From positions 1 through 64,000 of the forward strand of contig CAVWGG010000024.1 of assembly GCA_963754535.1 (NCBI GenBank): a stretch of DNA of 64,000 bases. Reading direction: 5' to 3'. Origin of the DNA: RPQJ01 sp963754535 (GTDB lineage: Bacteria; Pseudomonadota; Gammaproteobacteria; Steroidobacterales; Steroidobacteraceae). This document shows, piece after piece, positions 27,954 through 38,133 of the stretch; within the stretch, counting starts at the first letter, position 1, and the number at the start of each line of letters is the position of its first letter. The notes beneath the pieces are model-generated. The model made no database searches. It saw nothing but the letters and a program-made list of their open reading frames with translations, and was not told the DNA's origin. A program made the translations under genes and the position numbers.

Positions 27954-29390
27954 ATGCCCGCCGCCGAACCCGGCTCACTGCAGCTCGTCTTCGGCGCGAG
28001 CGGCTACATCGGCACCCACCTGGTGCCGCGCCTGCTGGCCGCAGGCAAGCGCGTTCGTGCGTCCGCCCGCAATGTCGAGGTGCTCGAGGCCCGCGGCTGG
28101 CACGACGTTGCGTACGTCGCCGCAGATGCCCTGAAGCCGGAAACCCTCGCCGCCGCGCTGCAGGGCGTGGACGTCGCCTATTACCTCGTGCATTCGATGG
28201 CCGCAGGCCGCGGCTTCGGTGCGCTGGACCGCGAGGCAGCGCGCAACTTCGGCGCGGCAGCCGCCGCGGCCGGCGTGCGTCGCATCGTCTATCTTGGCGG
28301 CCTGATTCCTGCCAACGCCCGCTCGGAACACCTGCGCTCGCGCGCCGAAACGGGCGACGTGCTGCGCGCCAGTGGCGTCCCCGTCACCGAGTTGCGCGCC
28401 GGCATGATCATCGGGCCGGGCTCTGCCGCGTACGAAGTGATCCGCGACCTGGTCAATCACCTGCCCGTCATGGTGACGCCGCGCTGGGTGAAGTCGGTCT
28501 CGACGCCGATCGCGCTCGACGACCTGCTCGCCTACCTGGTCGCGGTCGCCGACATCGACGACGCGGCGGGCAGGATCCTCGATGCCGGTGGCCCCGACAC
28601 CGTCACGTACGAGGCGATCATGCGCTGCTACGGGCGGCTGGTCGGGCGCCCGCCGCGCATCGTGCCCGTCCCCGTCCTGACGCCGCGGCTGTCTTCGTAC
28701 TGGTTGCGGCTGGTGACGACCGTGCCCGTCGGCATCGCGCAGGCCCTGGTCGAAGGTCTCGAGCATGATTTCGTCGCGCACGATGACGAACTGCAGCGCC
28801 TGGTGCCGCGCCCACGCCTGGGCCTCGAAGATTCGATCCGCGCCGCGATCGAGGCGGACCGGCAGCACGCCGTGATTGCGCGCTGGGTCGAAGGCTCGAT
28901 CGCGTGCCGCAACTTCCGGCCCGAGTACGCTTTCTATGCCAAGCGCGAAGGTGCGACCGCACACGGCGAAGTCGACGCCGAGCGCGTGTTCGCGACCGTC
29001 TGCACCATCGGCGGCGAAGACGGCTGGTTCTACGCCAACGTCCTGTGGTGGATCCGGGGCGCGGCCGACTGGATGCTGGGTGGACCGAGCTTCCGGCGGA
29101 AGCGACGGCACCCGACCGAGCTGCGCGTCGGCGACGTCGTCGATTCGTGGCGCGTGATCGCGCTCGAGCCGGGCCGGCGGCTCACGCTGCTGATGGAAAT
29201 GAAAGCCCCTGGCGCGGGTGTGCTGGAGTTCGTCGTGCAGCCGCAGGGTACGGGTACGAGCGTTTCAGCGACCGCGTACTGGCATCCCGCCGGCGTGTGG
29301 GGACTCGTGTACTGGTACGCGCTGGTTCCCGCGCACATCTTCATCTTCAAGGGCCTCACGCGCGCGATCCTGCGACGCGCGGCGCGCTGA
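27954..29390 (+). CDS. SDR-family NAD(P)-binding protein with C-terminal DUF2867 domain
   Basis: A 478-residue two-domain protein. Residues 1-290 form an atypical short-chain dehydrogenase/NmrA-like Rossmann domain with the dinucleotide loop GASGYIGTHLVPRLL. Also visible are YLVHSM, RIVYLGGL and the ELRAGMIIGPGS segment. Residues 330-478 (EDGWFYANVLWWIRGAADWMLGG, then RLTLLMEMKAPG) match DUF2867. Function is not established in this family. It probably shares a transcript with the prenyltransferase, so a role in quinone or lipid chemistry is conceivable. It is convergent with the mtrB-like gene. Confidence 0.8.
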   Translation: MPAAEPGSLQLVFGASGYIGTHLVPRLLAAGKRVRASARNVEVLEARGWHDVAYVAADALKPETLAAALQGVDVAYYLVHSMAAGRGFGALDREAARNFGAAAAAAGVRRIVYLGGLIPANARSEHLRSRAETGDVLRASGVPVTELRAGMIIGPGSAAYEVIRDLVNHLPVMVTPRWVKSVSTPIALDDLLAYLVAVADIDDAAGRILDAGGPDTVTYEAIMRCYGRLVGRPPRIVPVPVLTPRLSSYWLRLVTTVPVGIAQALVEGLEHDFVAHDDELQRLVPRPRLGLEDSIRAAIEADRQHAVIARWVEGSIACRNFRPEYAFYAKREGATAHGEVDAERVFATVCTIGGEDGWFYANVLWWIRGAADWMLGGPSFRRKRRHPTELRVGDVVDSWRVIALEPGRRLTLLMEMKAPGAGVLEFVVQPQGTGTSVSATAYWHPAGVWGLVYWYALVPAHIFIFKGLTRAILRRAAR

Positions 29391-29403
29391 GCCCCGCGAA
29401 GAA

Positions 29404-31547
29404 TTACTCGGCGGCTTCTTCCGCCGGCCTTGGGCCCACCGAACCGGTAACGCATCGACAGCGTCACGTAATTCACGTCGTAGTTGTAGGGATCGACTCC
29501 CAGGCCCAGCACGGTCGGCAGCGCCGCAGGCTGCGACGCGTATGCCCAGTCGTTGGTCTTCAGCGACTCGTACCACCACGTGAGCATCAGGTCGGTGCGC
29601 TGGCTGAAGCCGTACGTCACGCCGGCCTTGAACGAACTCAGCTCGCTCGTCACCGTCGGGAACTTGCCGCCACCCGTGCCGGTGACGTTCGTGCGCGAAT
29701 CTCCGGCACCGTAGGTGTAGTCGAGGTTGACGCTGATCTTGTCCGTGAACTGAGCGTTGACGCCCGCCCCGTAGGTCTCGAAGTCGTCCTGCACGTTGCC
29801 GGTCCAGTTGGCAGCCGTGAAGTTGCTGCTGCCCTTGGTCGTCGAATCGATCTTCTCGCGACCCAGCGTGGCATACGCCGCGATCTTCTCGTTGACGGTC
29901 CAGTTCAGGTCGACGCCGTAGCGCCGGTCCAGGCCCGAGACCAGGCCGAGGTCCGACTGCAGGTAACTGTCGTCGCCGTAGTGCACGCTGGCGCCGAGCG
30001 ACAGCGGCAGTGAAGCGACTGCCACGTTCGCCAGCAGCTCGCCGTAGGCGCGGTAGCGATACGCCTGGTTGTACTTGCGCATGAGCGGGTTCTGGCCGAA
30101 CGACGTCGCCAACGGACACGTCGTACTTGTCCGGGTCGCGTTCTTCCACGCCACCCTTCACCACGAAACCCAGGTAACCGCTCGGGCGGAACTGTGCACG
30201 GCCCCAGCCGTCGAGCACCTCTTCGCCCGACACTTCGAGCGCGGAGCCCGTGCGATCGGTCTTGCGCCACTCGCCGCCCACGCCGACCGTGAGGTCGTCG
30301 TACACGTCGAAGTCGGCCGAGCCGTTCAGGCGCGAGCGCTCGTAGCCGTACACCGCATTGACGCGATCTTCGACGACCGGGAACAGGTCGGTGTGCACGA
30401 TGGACGTGAACGCGGCCTGCTTGCTGTCGTTCTTGCGCTCGTCGTAGGACGCGGAGCCGCGCAGGCGCAGCCGGTCGAGCGGGCGGGCGGCAACGGTCAG
30501 GTCCGCTCGCGTCACGCTCATGTCGCCGTCGAGGTTGGCGAAAGGCAGCGCGTCCACCGCGATGTTCGGGTTGATCGTGTACGGATTGAAGCCGGTGTCC
30601 TGCGTGCCCTGGCCCATGGCTCCCGACAGGGTGATCGCCGTGTTCCCGGGCAGGTTGTACCAGCCGAGCGACACCGCGACCTCGCTGTAGAAGTTATCGG
30701 GCTCGAGCGACATCTGCCCGCGATCGCCGCCGGGGACGAAGGCGTTGAACGGGTTGTCGAACTGGAAGCCCGCGGCTTTCGTGTCGTAGATCGACGCGAA
30801 GTAGCCGAGCTGCGCGAACCAGTGCTTGCCCTGGTAGCGCACGTCCGCATTGATGCGATCGGTCGAGTCGTCGATCGGCCGCAGCATTTCGGTCGAGACG
30901 CTGCCGAACGAACCGTACCGCGGGCGTGTGCCGCTGCGTTCGTCGCGCTTGTAATCGAGCCCGAACGTCCACTTGTCGCCGAGGAAGAAGCGGCCGTTCG
31001 CGCCATAGCGGTCGCGATCGTAACCGACGTCCACCGGGCGCAGGCTCGTGCCCAGCGCGGTCATGCCTGCCGTGCTGCCCGCTGTCACCCAGCCGGCCGG
31101 CAAGGAGAGGTCGGCGCTGCCGACGCCCCCGAAGATGGTCTCGCCGGTGTCCGAGATGCGGTGCGGGATGCGGTCGTACGACAACCCGAACTCGTAGGCG
31201 CCCTGCTTGCCGCCTGCGATTGCGGCTGCGCGCGAATCGAGGCCCAGGTCGAGCAATTCGTAGTCGATGTGGTAACCGGACTCGAGCGCCACGCCGCCTG
31301 CGGCGTTCGCGACGACGTACGCGCCGTCTTCGTCGAGGCCGGTGTAGTCACCGAATTTTGCGCTGGAGTCGTCGAGGCCGCCCACGCCGAGTTCGGCTGC
31401 GGACGTGTAGCCCTTCGCGAACGTGCATTTCTTGCAGGCCCAGGCCGAGGTGTCCGGGGCTGCCGATTCCTCGGCCTGCACGCCGGAGCTCGCCGCGAGC
31501 AGGATGGTGGCGACCGCGATCGCTAGTTTGTGGCTGCGTTGTTCCAT
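29404..31547 (-). CDS. MtrB/PioB-family outer-membrane beta-barrel porin (two apparent frameshifts)
   Basis: MtrB is the porin that sheathes the MtrA cytochrome and lets electrons cross the outer membrane. The product (about 714 residues) has a signal peptide, the family CxxC near the mature N-terminus (C38-KK-C41), and alternating beta strands throughout. A C-terminal NYVTLSMRYRFGGP is the expected barrel end. The frame breaks near 30110 (after DKYDVSVG; the family motif FGQNPLMRKYNQA continues in another frame). It breaks again at 29418-29432, where removing one base gives the natural ending AEEAAE-stop. It starts 5 bases after the MtrA-like gene. Confidence 0.9.
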
Positions 31548-31552
31548 GTCGA

Positions 31553-32506
31553 TCACCGTGTCAGCGACGAACCCGAGGGGTGGTTCGATCCGTGCACTTG
31601 CGAGTGGCAGTTCATGCAATTGCCCAGTCCTAAAGCCGTCGTCGGCGACGAGCTGCCCGGCAGGCCCGACGGTCCGTACGCGAAGCTCGGGTGCCCCTGC
31701 TGCGAGTGGCACGACTGGCAGAGCACCGGACCGCGCATCTTGACCATGCCCGGGTTGCTCGAGCCATGGGCCGCGTGGCAGGACGAGCAGTCCTCGGTGA
31801 CCGGCTGGTGTTCCCACAACATCGGGCCGCGCTTCTCGGCGTGGCATTCGTAGCAGGTGTCGTTGATCGTGGCGCGCACGAGTTGCTTCTGCGCCGTCGT
31901 GCCGTGCGGCTGGTGGCAGTCGCTGCAGGCGAGCTTGCCCTGGCGCACCGGGTGCGCGTACGGCTTCAGGAACTGGCTCTTCTCGGCGACGTGGCAGGTG
32001 TAGCAGACCTCGGGCTGCGTGACCTTCGACAGCACGGCGTCCTTCGCCTTGTGGCTGTCGTGACACGCAGCGCAGGAGACGTCGTTCACGTCGTGCGGGC
32101 CGACGTGCCACTGCGCGGCCTGGGTTTTCTCGTGACAACCGAGGCACATGGCATTCTGAACCGATACCGGCGTGTCCGCGTTGCGGCCGAACTTGATCAT
32201 CGACGGCCGCGATTCGCCCTTCTTCACCTTTTTGGTGTGGTTGCCGCCGGGGCCGTGACATGCCTCGCACTGCAGGCCGCCCTTGCCGAACGGCGACCGT
32301 GCGTCGTTCGGTTGCGCGTGCGCGGTGTGGAAGATGTCGTTGACCTCGGGGCCTTCGTGGCAAGTGAGGCAGGAGTCGGCACCCTTGGCGCTGTACGGCG
32401 CACCGGCGTTCGGAGCCTTCTCCGGCACCCCGGCAAATGCGAGCACGGATCCCAGACCCAGGCCGATGAGCAGCAGTCCTCGCGGGAACGCTTGCGTTAA
32501 CTTCAT
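31553..32506 (-). CDS. MtrA/DmsE-family periplasmic decaheme cytochrome c
   Basis: Electron carrier that plugs the MtrB porin. The product is 317 residues with a signal peptide cut near VLAFA-GVPEK. It has exactly ten CxxCH heme sites (CLTCH, CEACH, CLGCH, CAACH, CYTCH, CSDCH, CYECH, CSSCH, CQSCH, CMNCH). Size and heme count equal Shewanella MtrA. I chose the ATG at 32506 because the open frame upstream belongs to no family and the signal peptide begins here. It lies between the OmcA/MtrC-like gene and the mtrB-like gene, giving the full conduit operon. Confidence 0.95.
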   Translation of the reverse strand: MKLTQAFPRGLLLIGLGLGSVLAFAGVPEKAPNAGAPYSAKGADSCLTCHEGPEVNDIFHTAHAQPNDARSPFGKGGLQCEACHGPGGNHTKKVKKGESRPSMIKFGRNADTPVSVQNAMCLGCHEKTQAAQWHVGPHDVNDVSCAACHDSHKAKDAVLSKVTQPEVCYTCHVAEKSQFLKPYAHPVRQGKLACSDCHQPHGTTAQKQLVRATINDTCYECHAEKRGPMLWEHQPVTEDCSSCHAAHGSSNPGMVKMRGPVLCQSCHSQQGHPSFAYGPSGLPGSSSPTTALGLGNCMNCHSQVHGSNHPSGSSLTR

Positions 32507-32538
32507 TTCGGTGCGTCCGTCAGTTTTTTGGTTGCGCA

Positions 32539-34878
32539 TCAGTTGTACGGGAACAGGCCGACGCCGTGGCGGACCTTCACATCGGACGGTTTGCCGGGAC
32601 CGTGACAGGCGGCGCACGTTTCGGAGGCCGCTTCGTTGCTCGTGCCGTCGGCGTTCTTGGTCGCGGTGAACGAGCCGCCGTTGTTCTCGATGTGCAGCTT
32701 CGCCTGCGCGGTGACGTGGCACGAGCCGCAGATCGCAGCATTCGGCGTGTAGGCGATGTCGTCCACGGGCGAGGCCGCGTTGGCGCCGCGCGTGATCGAG
32801 GTTGCGAACACCTTGGCCGGATCCACCGGGTAGTACGTGTCGGGCTTGTGGCAGCCCTCGCAGTTGTTGACCTTGCCCGGGTACCTCACGGACGCGAAGC
32901 TCAATCCGCCGAAATTGTAGGTCGCGGCGTGGATGGCATGGATCATGAGCTTGAAGTCGAACGGCCGGCCGGCGGCCAGCGTGGCGCCGGCAGCATTCTC
33001 CGGGTTGTGGCAGGTCGCGCACAGATCCGTGTTGTCGTTGCGGTTATCGCCGTGGAACGAGAGCTTCTGGTGGCAGTCGTCGCAGCGCGTCACGTCCACG
33101 ATGTCGCGACGCGCAACCGGAGTGCTGTCGGTGATCGGAAACACGACGCCGGCGGACGACGTCACGCCGATCTCGGCAAACTCCGGCGTCGACGTATCGC
33201 TGACGTCGACGATGGTGCGGCCCTCCAGGAACGACGCACCCGAACCGCCAATGAGGCCGGACGGCAGCGGCTTCGCGCCCGCCTTGCTGTACGAACCATC
33301 GGCATTCAGCGTGGGCGCACCACCCGCAGCCGCCGGCGAGCCCGCAGGCGCGGCTGTGGCCGCGAGGTAGTCGATCTGGATCGGCTGCGCCGGCGTGGCG
33401 CCGCTGCCTGGGTTGGTGAAGTTGATCGTGGTGTACGCAACACGCGCACGCAGGCGCGCCGTCGTCGGACTGCAGGTCGTGGCAGGCGGCCGCGGTGTGC
33501 AGGGAATGACATTCGTGAAGGCCGCGTCGGAAAGCTTGTAGGGCGTGCCCGTCACCGGGTCGCTGACCTTGATCGTCACCAGCGGGAATTCGCCCGGCAG
33601 GACCTTGCAGGCGATCTCCGTGGCCGCGCAAGCGGTGTCGCCCGGCGAACCGTCGAGCTTGATCGCCTGGACCTTCACCACTTCGAACTTGAAGCGCTTG
33701 GCGGCTTCGTTCTCGGGGATGACGTGTGCACGCTGCACGCGCAGGTTGGCCACCTGGGCATTGGGACCGTGGCAGGACGTGCAGGTGTCGTCCGTCGCAG
33801 CGACACCACCGTGGTTCTCACCGGTGACGAAATTGACGTTGTCGTGGCACGACGTGCAGGTCGCCTTGTTCACGGTCAGGCGCCAGTTGCTCGCCTGCGG
33901 CGTGTCCGTGTCGCTTTCTTCGTGGCAGGTCGTGCAGTTGCGCTTGTCCTGCGGGTAGACGATCTCACCGAGGTCGGTGAACGTATTGCCGAAGCCGAAG
34001 ATGCCGTAGAAACCGCCCGCCTCCACGCTCGGCAGCGTCTCACCCGAGTGGATCTTGTGGATCATGACCTTGAGGTCGATCGAGTTGCCGGACTGCGCGT
34101 CGAACGAATACGACTCGTGGCACATGGCGCAGTACTGCAGGTCGAAGCGCGCGCCGCCGTGGAACGACAGGTTGTCGTGGCAGGCGTTGCAGGTGTCGTT
34201 GTCGACGATCTCGCGGCCTGACTCATTGACCGGCTGGTTGGTCGCCGGCGTGAACGTGTAGATGGCGTTATTGGCCGGGATCGCCGGCGTGAGCCGGATC
34301 TCGAGACCGACGCGATGCGGCAGCGAACCGTCGAAGGGAATCTCGGCGTCGCCTTTCAGGCTCTTGGCGAAGGTGTACGTGTAGACGCCGTTCTGCTTGT
34401 CCGTCCAGACGCCTGCCGTCGCGGTCTCGGTCGTGGCCTGGTTCGTGGGGCCGGTGCCCGTCACCTTGTCGGCGGGCGTGGGGGCCGGCGTGCCAGGGAA
34501 GGCTTCAGTCCTGCGGGTGATTGCGTGCCACGTGCTCGAGGCGCCGTTGGCGGCGGGCTCGAGCCGCGCCAGCACGAAGCGGATGTTGGCGGCAGGCAAC
34601 CCTTTCAGCGAGAAATTGTCCGTATCGCGCAGGTAGAGTTCGACGACGGGCTTGCCGTCGTCCTGCATCGTCACCCGCGTGATGGACGCGACGATCGTCT
34701 TCGCCGACGTGATCGGAATGGCAGCGCCACTGCCCGGACCGGGCGGAAACACCGGATCCGGTGGAGTGGTCTTGTCCCCGGGCCCGTTGTCGCCGCTGCA
34801 GCCCGCCAGCCCGATGGCGAACGCTCCGAGGCCCGCGAGCAGGAGCGTCGTGAAAGGTGTCATGGAACGTCGTGTCAT
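32539..34878 (-). CDS. OmcA/MtrC-family decaheme c-type cytochrome, outer-membrane lipoprotein (copy 1)
   Basis: Surface-exposed terminal reductase candidate, 779 residues. The lipobox LAGC places the lipidated Cys at residue 27. A Pro-rich linker (TTPPDPVFPPGPGSG) and a heme-free beta domain follow. Then come five CxxCH sites (CNACH, CAMCH, CTTCH, CTSCH, CTSCH), a second beta domain, and five more (CDDCH, CATCH, CEGCH, CGSCH, CAACH). This is the I-II-III-IV layout of MtrC. Second in the conduit operon, 32 bases before the MtrA-like gene. This copy has no collagen-like repeat. Confidence 0.94.
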   Translation of the reverse strand: MTRRSMTPFTTLLLAGLGAFAIGLAGCSGDNGPGDKTTPPDPVFPPGPGSGAAIPITSAKTIVASITRVTMQDDGKPVVELYLRDTDNFSLKGLPAANIRFVLARLEPAANGASSTWHAITRRTEAFPGTPAPTPADKVTGTGPTNQATTETATAGVWTDKQNGVYTYTFAKSLKGDAEIPFDGSLPHRVGLEIRLTPAIPANNAIYTFTPATNQPVNESGREIVDNDTCNACHDNLSFHGGARFDLQYCAMCHESYSFDAQSGNSIDLKVMIHKIHSGETLPSVEAGGFYGIFGFGNTFTDLGEIVYPQDKRNCTTCHEESDTDTPQASNWRLTVNKATCTSCHDNVNFVTGENHGGVAATDDTCTSCHGPNAQVANLRVQRAHVIPENEAAKRFKFEVVKVQAIKLDGSPGDTACAATEIACKVLPGEFPLVTIKVSDPVTGTPYKLSDAAFTNVIPCTPRPPATTCSPTTARLRARVAYTTINFTNPGSGATPAQPIQIDYLAATAAPAGSPAAAGGAPTLNADGSYSKAGAKPLPSGLIGGSGASFLEGRTIVDVSDTSTPEFAEIGVTSSAGVVFPITDSTPVARRDIVDVTRCDDCHQKLSFHGDNRNDNTDLCATCHNPENAAGATLAAGRPFDFKLMIHAIHAATYNFGGLSFASVRYPGKVNNCEGCHKPDTYYPVDPAKVFATSITRGANAASPVDDIAYTPNAAICGSCHVTAQAKLHIENNGGSFTATKNADGTSNEAASETCAACHGPGKPSDVKVRHGVGLFPYN

Positions 34879-34892
34879 TGCGATTCTTCCGG

Positions 34893-37178
34893 TCACTGTG
34901 TGCACTGGCCGTAAGGCAGCGTGCTGCAATGCAGCTTCTCCGTGTCGAAGGTCTGGCCCTTGCCGTGGCAGACCGCGCAGCCTTCCGCGGACGACGAAGG
35001 CACCAGCGCCTTGGCAACGCCGAGGCTGCCACCCTGCGACTGCATGTGGGTCGCGGCAGCGGCCGAGGTGTGGCAACCCTTGCAGGTGCCCGCCGTCGCC
35101 GAGTCAGCAAGGTCGTCTTTCCAGGCGAGCGTGGCCGCACCGCTGCTGAGGGTCGTGCCCGCATCGACAGTGATTGGCAGCGCACTCGTGCGTGCCGCGT
35201 AGGCTTTGCCGTCCACGTGACAGCCCTCGCAACGGGCGAGGCTCTGCGGATAGGTGACCGCGCCGAACGGCACCACGTTGCTGGCATGCAGGCCGTGGAT
35301 GAACGCACCCAGCGCCAGCGGACCGAAGTTATCGGTGCCGAACGTGCCGCCCACGCTCGAGTTGTGGCAGACCGTGCAGATGATCGGGTCGCCAGCGCGA
35401 CTGCCACCGTGCAGCGCCAGGCGCTTGTGGCAGGTTTCGCACTTGGCCTGGTCCACGATCTTTTCGCGGGCCGCGCCGCCGCCGAATGCGTAGGCGCTGT
35501 TCGGGTAGGCCTCGGAGCCATCCGGCATCACGCGACGGCCTTCGAGCACGACCATCAGGCCCTTGCCGAGGGTCGCGTCGTCGAAGCCGGCAGGCAGCAC
35601 CTGCGCGAGCGTGTAGCTGAAAGTACCGTTGCCGTTGTCGACGATGCTCGCCTTGCTGGCGATCAGGTCGATGACGATGGCCTCGCCACGGTCGGCCTGG
35701 TACTTGTCGCCGGCGACGTCCGCCACGTTATGGATGTCGGCAGTCGACCAGGCAAAGTCGAGGCGCAGCCGGCCCGTGGTAATGGCCTTCACGTCCATTG
35801 GCTTGCCGTCCGTCCCGAGGATCTGGAAGGTCACCTTGGGAGCCTGGCCGGCGACGGCGTTTTCGACGCTCAGGACCTTGTACGTGAACAGGCTGCCGTT
35901 CTCGATGGCCTTGCGATCCGGATCCTTCTTGTGCGCGTCGAGTATGCCGCCAGCTGCGCCGTCGGCACGGTGACAGCCGCTGCACGTGCCGTCGGGCGCC
36001 GTGTAGCCCGGCGGAAGGATCGTGCTCGAGTGTGTGTACGTGTACGTGTACAGGCCGGTCGTGGCGCTCGGCCCCGACTTGTTCAGGCCCAGGTCATGAC
36101 AGCCACCGCAGGATGCAGCACCCGGATTCGTCTTCCAGTCATCGCCCTGCGGCATCGACGCCGACTGGACGTGGCAGGTTTCGCAGAACGCGAGCGGCTG
36201 CGGATAGGTGACCTCGCCGGTGTCGAATTTCGTGCCGTTGAAGCCGTATACGACGTAGGCGCTGTTGCGCGCTTCGCCGCGGTGAATCGAATGCGCCATG
36301 TAGGCGAGGTCGACGGACTCGCCGGAGTCCGGGTCAATCGTGCCGGGGTTGTGGCAGACCGCGCAGAATTCCGTGCTGCGGCGTGGACCGCCGTGCTCAG
36401 CGAAGCGCACGTGGCAGGTCGTGCAGTTTGCGGTTGCCGCGATCAGCTTGTTCGAGGTGACGGCTCCGCCGTCCGGCACGAAGTCCTTGAACGGATTGTC
36501 CGGCGCGAGCGCGCGAGCGCTGCCCGTCATGTCGATCGCGACACTGATGCGGTGCGTCAGGGCGGGCTCGTACGAGACCGCGATCGGCGCCGTGATCTTG
36601 CTCAGGTCCACCGCCGAGGTGTAGCGGTACTTGCCCGCTCCCAACTCCTGCCAGCCGGCAGCAACGCCGCTCTCGGTGTTCGCCTGCACGGCGCTGGTCA
36701 GCGCCGGGGTCGGGATGCTGGGCGCGCCACTGCGGTTGATGTAGCTCTGCCAGCGTGACGGAAACCCGTCGGCCGCCGGCACCAGCTTGGCGACGCCGAG
36801 GCGGAGCGTGGTTGCCGCCAGGCCGAGCACGGCACCGCCCTTGTCGGTCTTGACCGTGATCTCGATGACGGGCTTGTTGCCGGTGATCGTGGCGCTGTCG
36901 ATCGACGCGACCAGCGTGCCGATGTCCGCGATCTGCTGCGCGGTCAGCGTCGAGCCGGTCCCGACGTTCTTCACGTCGCCACCGAGGGAAATCGGCACAT
37001 CCGCGGGCCCGGTCGGCCCCGTTGGACCCGTCTGGCCCGAATCGCCACCGTCGTCGGGACCGGCCGGACCGCCGCCGTCGTTGGTGCAGCCGGCAAAGCC
37101 GATCGAGGCCGCAAGTGCCAGCAAAGCAATCATGGGCACACGCGATCGCGTCGTAGACCGAGCGCTGGAGAATTTCAT
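34893..37178 (-). CDS. OmcA/MtrC-family decaheme c-type cytochrome, outer-membrane lipoprotein (copy 2)
   Basis: First gene of the conduit operon, 761 residues. I chose the ATG at 37178 because AGGA lies 8 bases upstream; another ATG lies at 37187. The lipobox FAGC gives Cys31. It is followed by a short Gly-X-Y tract (GPAGPDD...GQTGPTGPTGPAD). Ten CxxCH sites occur in two groups: CTTCH, CAVCH, CETCH, CGGCH, CSGCH and CETCH, CTVCH, CEGCH, CKGCH, CAVCH. It likely pairs with or substitutes for copy 1 at the cell surface. Confidence 0.94.
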   Translation of the reverse strand: MKFSSARSTTRSRVPMIALLALAASIGFAGCTNDGGGPAGPDDGGDSGQTGPTGPTGPADVPISLGGDVKNVGTGSTLTAQQIADIGTLVASIDSATITGNKPVIEITVKTDKGGAVLGLAATTLRLGVAKLVPAADGFPSRWQSYINRSGAPSIPTPALTSAVQANTESGVAAGWQELGAGKYRYTSAVDLSKITAPIAVSYEPALTHRISVAIDMTGSARALAPDNPFKDFVPDGGAVTSNKLIAATANCTTCHVRFAEHGGPRRSTEFCAVCHNPGTIDPDSGESVDLAYMAHSIHRGEARNSAYVVYGFNGTKFDTGEVTYPQPLAFCETCHVQSASMPQGDDWKTNPGAASCGGCHDLGLNKSGPSATTGLYTYTYTHSSTILPPGYTAPDGTCSGCHRADGAAGGILDAHKKDPDRKAIENGSLFTYKVLSVENAVAGQAPKVTFQILGTDGKPMDVKAITTGRLRLDFAWSTADIHNVADVAGDKYQADRGEAIVIDLIASKASIVDNGNGTFSYTLAQVLPAGFDDATLGKGLMVVLEGRRVMPDGSEAYPNSAYAFGGGAAREKIVDQAKCETCHKRLALHGGSRAGDPIICTVCHNSSVGGTFGTDNFGPLALGAFIHGLHASNVVPFGAVTYPQSLARCEGCHVDGKAYAARTSALPITVDAGTTLSSGAATLAWKDDLADSATAGTCKGCHTSAAAATHMQSQGGSLGVAKALVPSSSAEGCAVCHGKGQTFDTEKLHCSTLPYGQCTQ

Positions 37179-37437
37179 CACTGGCATCCTGGCTTTTTTC
37201 AAATTGCACTGCGACGGACTTCGGTCCCAGGTCCCGCCAACGGGCGGCGGACCGGAATTTCGGGCAGATAGTAGGCATCGGTTAATTGGACTCGTACCCG
37301 TATATCCCCGTATGAGCAAGCCCTCGCTTCTCGGCATAGCCGGATCGCCTGGCGGGAGTTGTCTATTAGCAAGCCGCGGCTTGTCCATTAGACTGCCGCG
37401 CACAAGTACTCCCCCCCCACTTAACCGAAACCGGAGA
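37179..37437. promoter_or_regulatory. Divergent promoter region between decaheme operon and OB-fold lipoprotein
   Basis: 259 bases that must hold the promoters of the conduit operon (minus) and the lipoprotein gene (plus). It contains GGAC-TTCG-GTCC, a small perfect hairpin with a UUCG loop (near 37214-37225), and an AT-richer patch around 37275-37310. No clear CRP, FNR or -12/-24 site was recognised. Confidence 0.5.
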
Positions 37438-37965
37438 ATGCCCGTGCTGAAGGCCACCATTGCCAGCGTACTCGCCCTGTCTGCCGCCCTGTCCGTTGCC
37501 GGCTGCAACGGCAAGCCCGAGGAAGCCGCCAAGACCGGCGCCCCCACGGCCGCCCCGGCGGACGCGACTGGGACCCCGAAGACCCCCCTCGATCACCCGC
37601 CGGCACGACCGGTCAGTGAGATCGACTTGACGGGCATCACCAAGGCCGAAGGCGGCAAGAACGTCTTCGAGGTGTACACGGAAAAATCAGAACTGGCGAA
37701 CCAGAAGGTCGCGGTGCGCGGCAAGGTAGTGAAGACCAACGCCGGCATCATGGGCAAGGACTGGTTGCACGTCCGCGACGGCTCGGGCGAAGAAGGCAAG
37801 AACGACCTGACCGTCACCACGACGGCGCAGCCGCTGCCGAACGTGGGCGACACCGTCCTCGTCACGGGCACGGTCGTGCTCGACAAGGATTTCGGCATGG
37901 GTTACCAGTACCCGGTCCTGGTCGAAGACGCCGAAGTGAAGATCGAAGCCGCCGCGGCGAAGTAA
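37438..37965 (+). CDS. Lipoprotein with predicted OB-fold domain
   Basis: A 175-residue secreted lipoprotein: signal sequence ending VAGC-NG, then a Pro/Ala-rich linker. A small domain follows, with VAVRGKVVKTNAGIMGKDWLHVRDG and GDTVLVTGTVVLDKDFGMGYQYPVLVEDAEV. This is the strand pattern of a nucleic-acid-binding-type OB fold found in some periplasmic proteins. GGAG lies only one base before the ATG; an in-frame GTG at 37444 is better spaced and could be the real start. It is divergent from the decaheme operon and has its own terminator. Function unknown. Confidence 0.8.
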   Translation: MPVLKATIASVLALSAALSVAGCNGKPEEAAKTGAPTAAPADATGTPKTPLDHPPARPVSEIDLTGITKAEGGKNVFEVYTEKSELANQKVAVRGKVVKTNAGIMGKDWLHVRDGSGEEGKNDLTVTTTAQPLPNVGDTVLVTGTVVLDKDFGMGYQYPVLVEDAEVKIEAAAAK

Positions 37966-38013
37966 GCAAACCTGTGTGGATGGCCGGAACTCCGGCCATC
38001 TCGCAGAGACTCG

Positions 38014-38041
38014 AAAGGCCGGACCCGTGTCCGGCCTTTTT
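38014..38041 (+). terminator. Rho-independent terminator of the OB-fold lipoprotein
   Basis: AAAGGCCGGAC-CCGT-GTCCGGCCTTTTT: an 11-12 bp stem with a four-base loop and a T run, about 50 bases after the stop codon. Confidence 0.9.
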
Positions 38042-38133
38042 CATTGGCGCTGTAACCAATTCGTGTTGGTGATTCGCCGCTGTTCCGATAGCGGACGCTA
38101 TACGGGCGAGAACGACCCGGGGCGGGCAGTGAG

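Noticed and set aside
27975..29111. Long minus-strand frame opposite the SDR/DUF2867 gene
   Set aside because: Composition is typical of an antisense shadow (His, Arg, Asp, Gly rich) with no domain pattern. The plus strand encodes a clear Rossmann domain.
32507..33022. N-terminal extension of the MtrA-like cytochrome to an upstream start
   Set aside because: The extended frame overlaps the upstream decaheme gene in another frame, and the true signal peptide begins at 32506.
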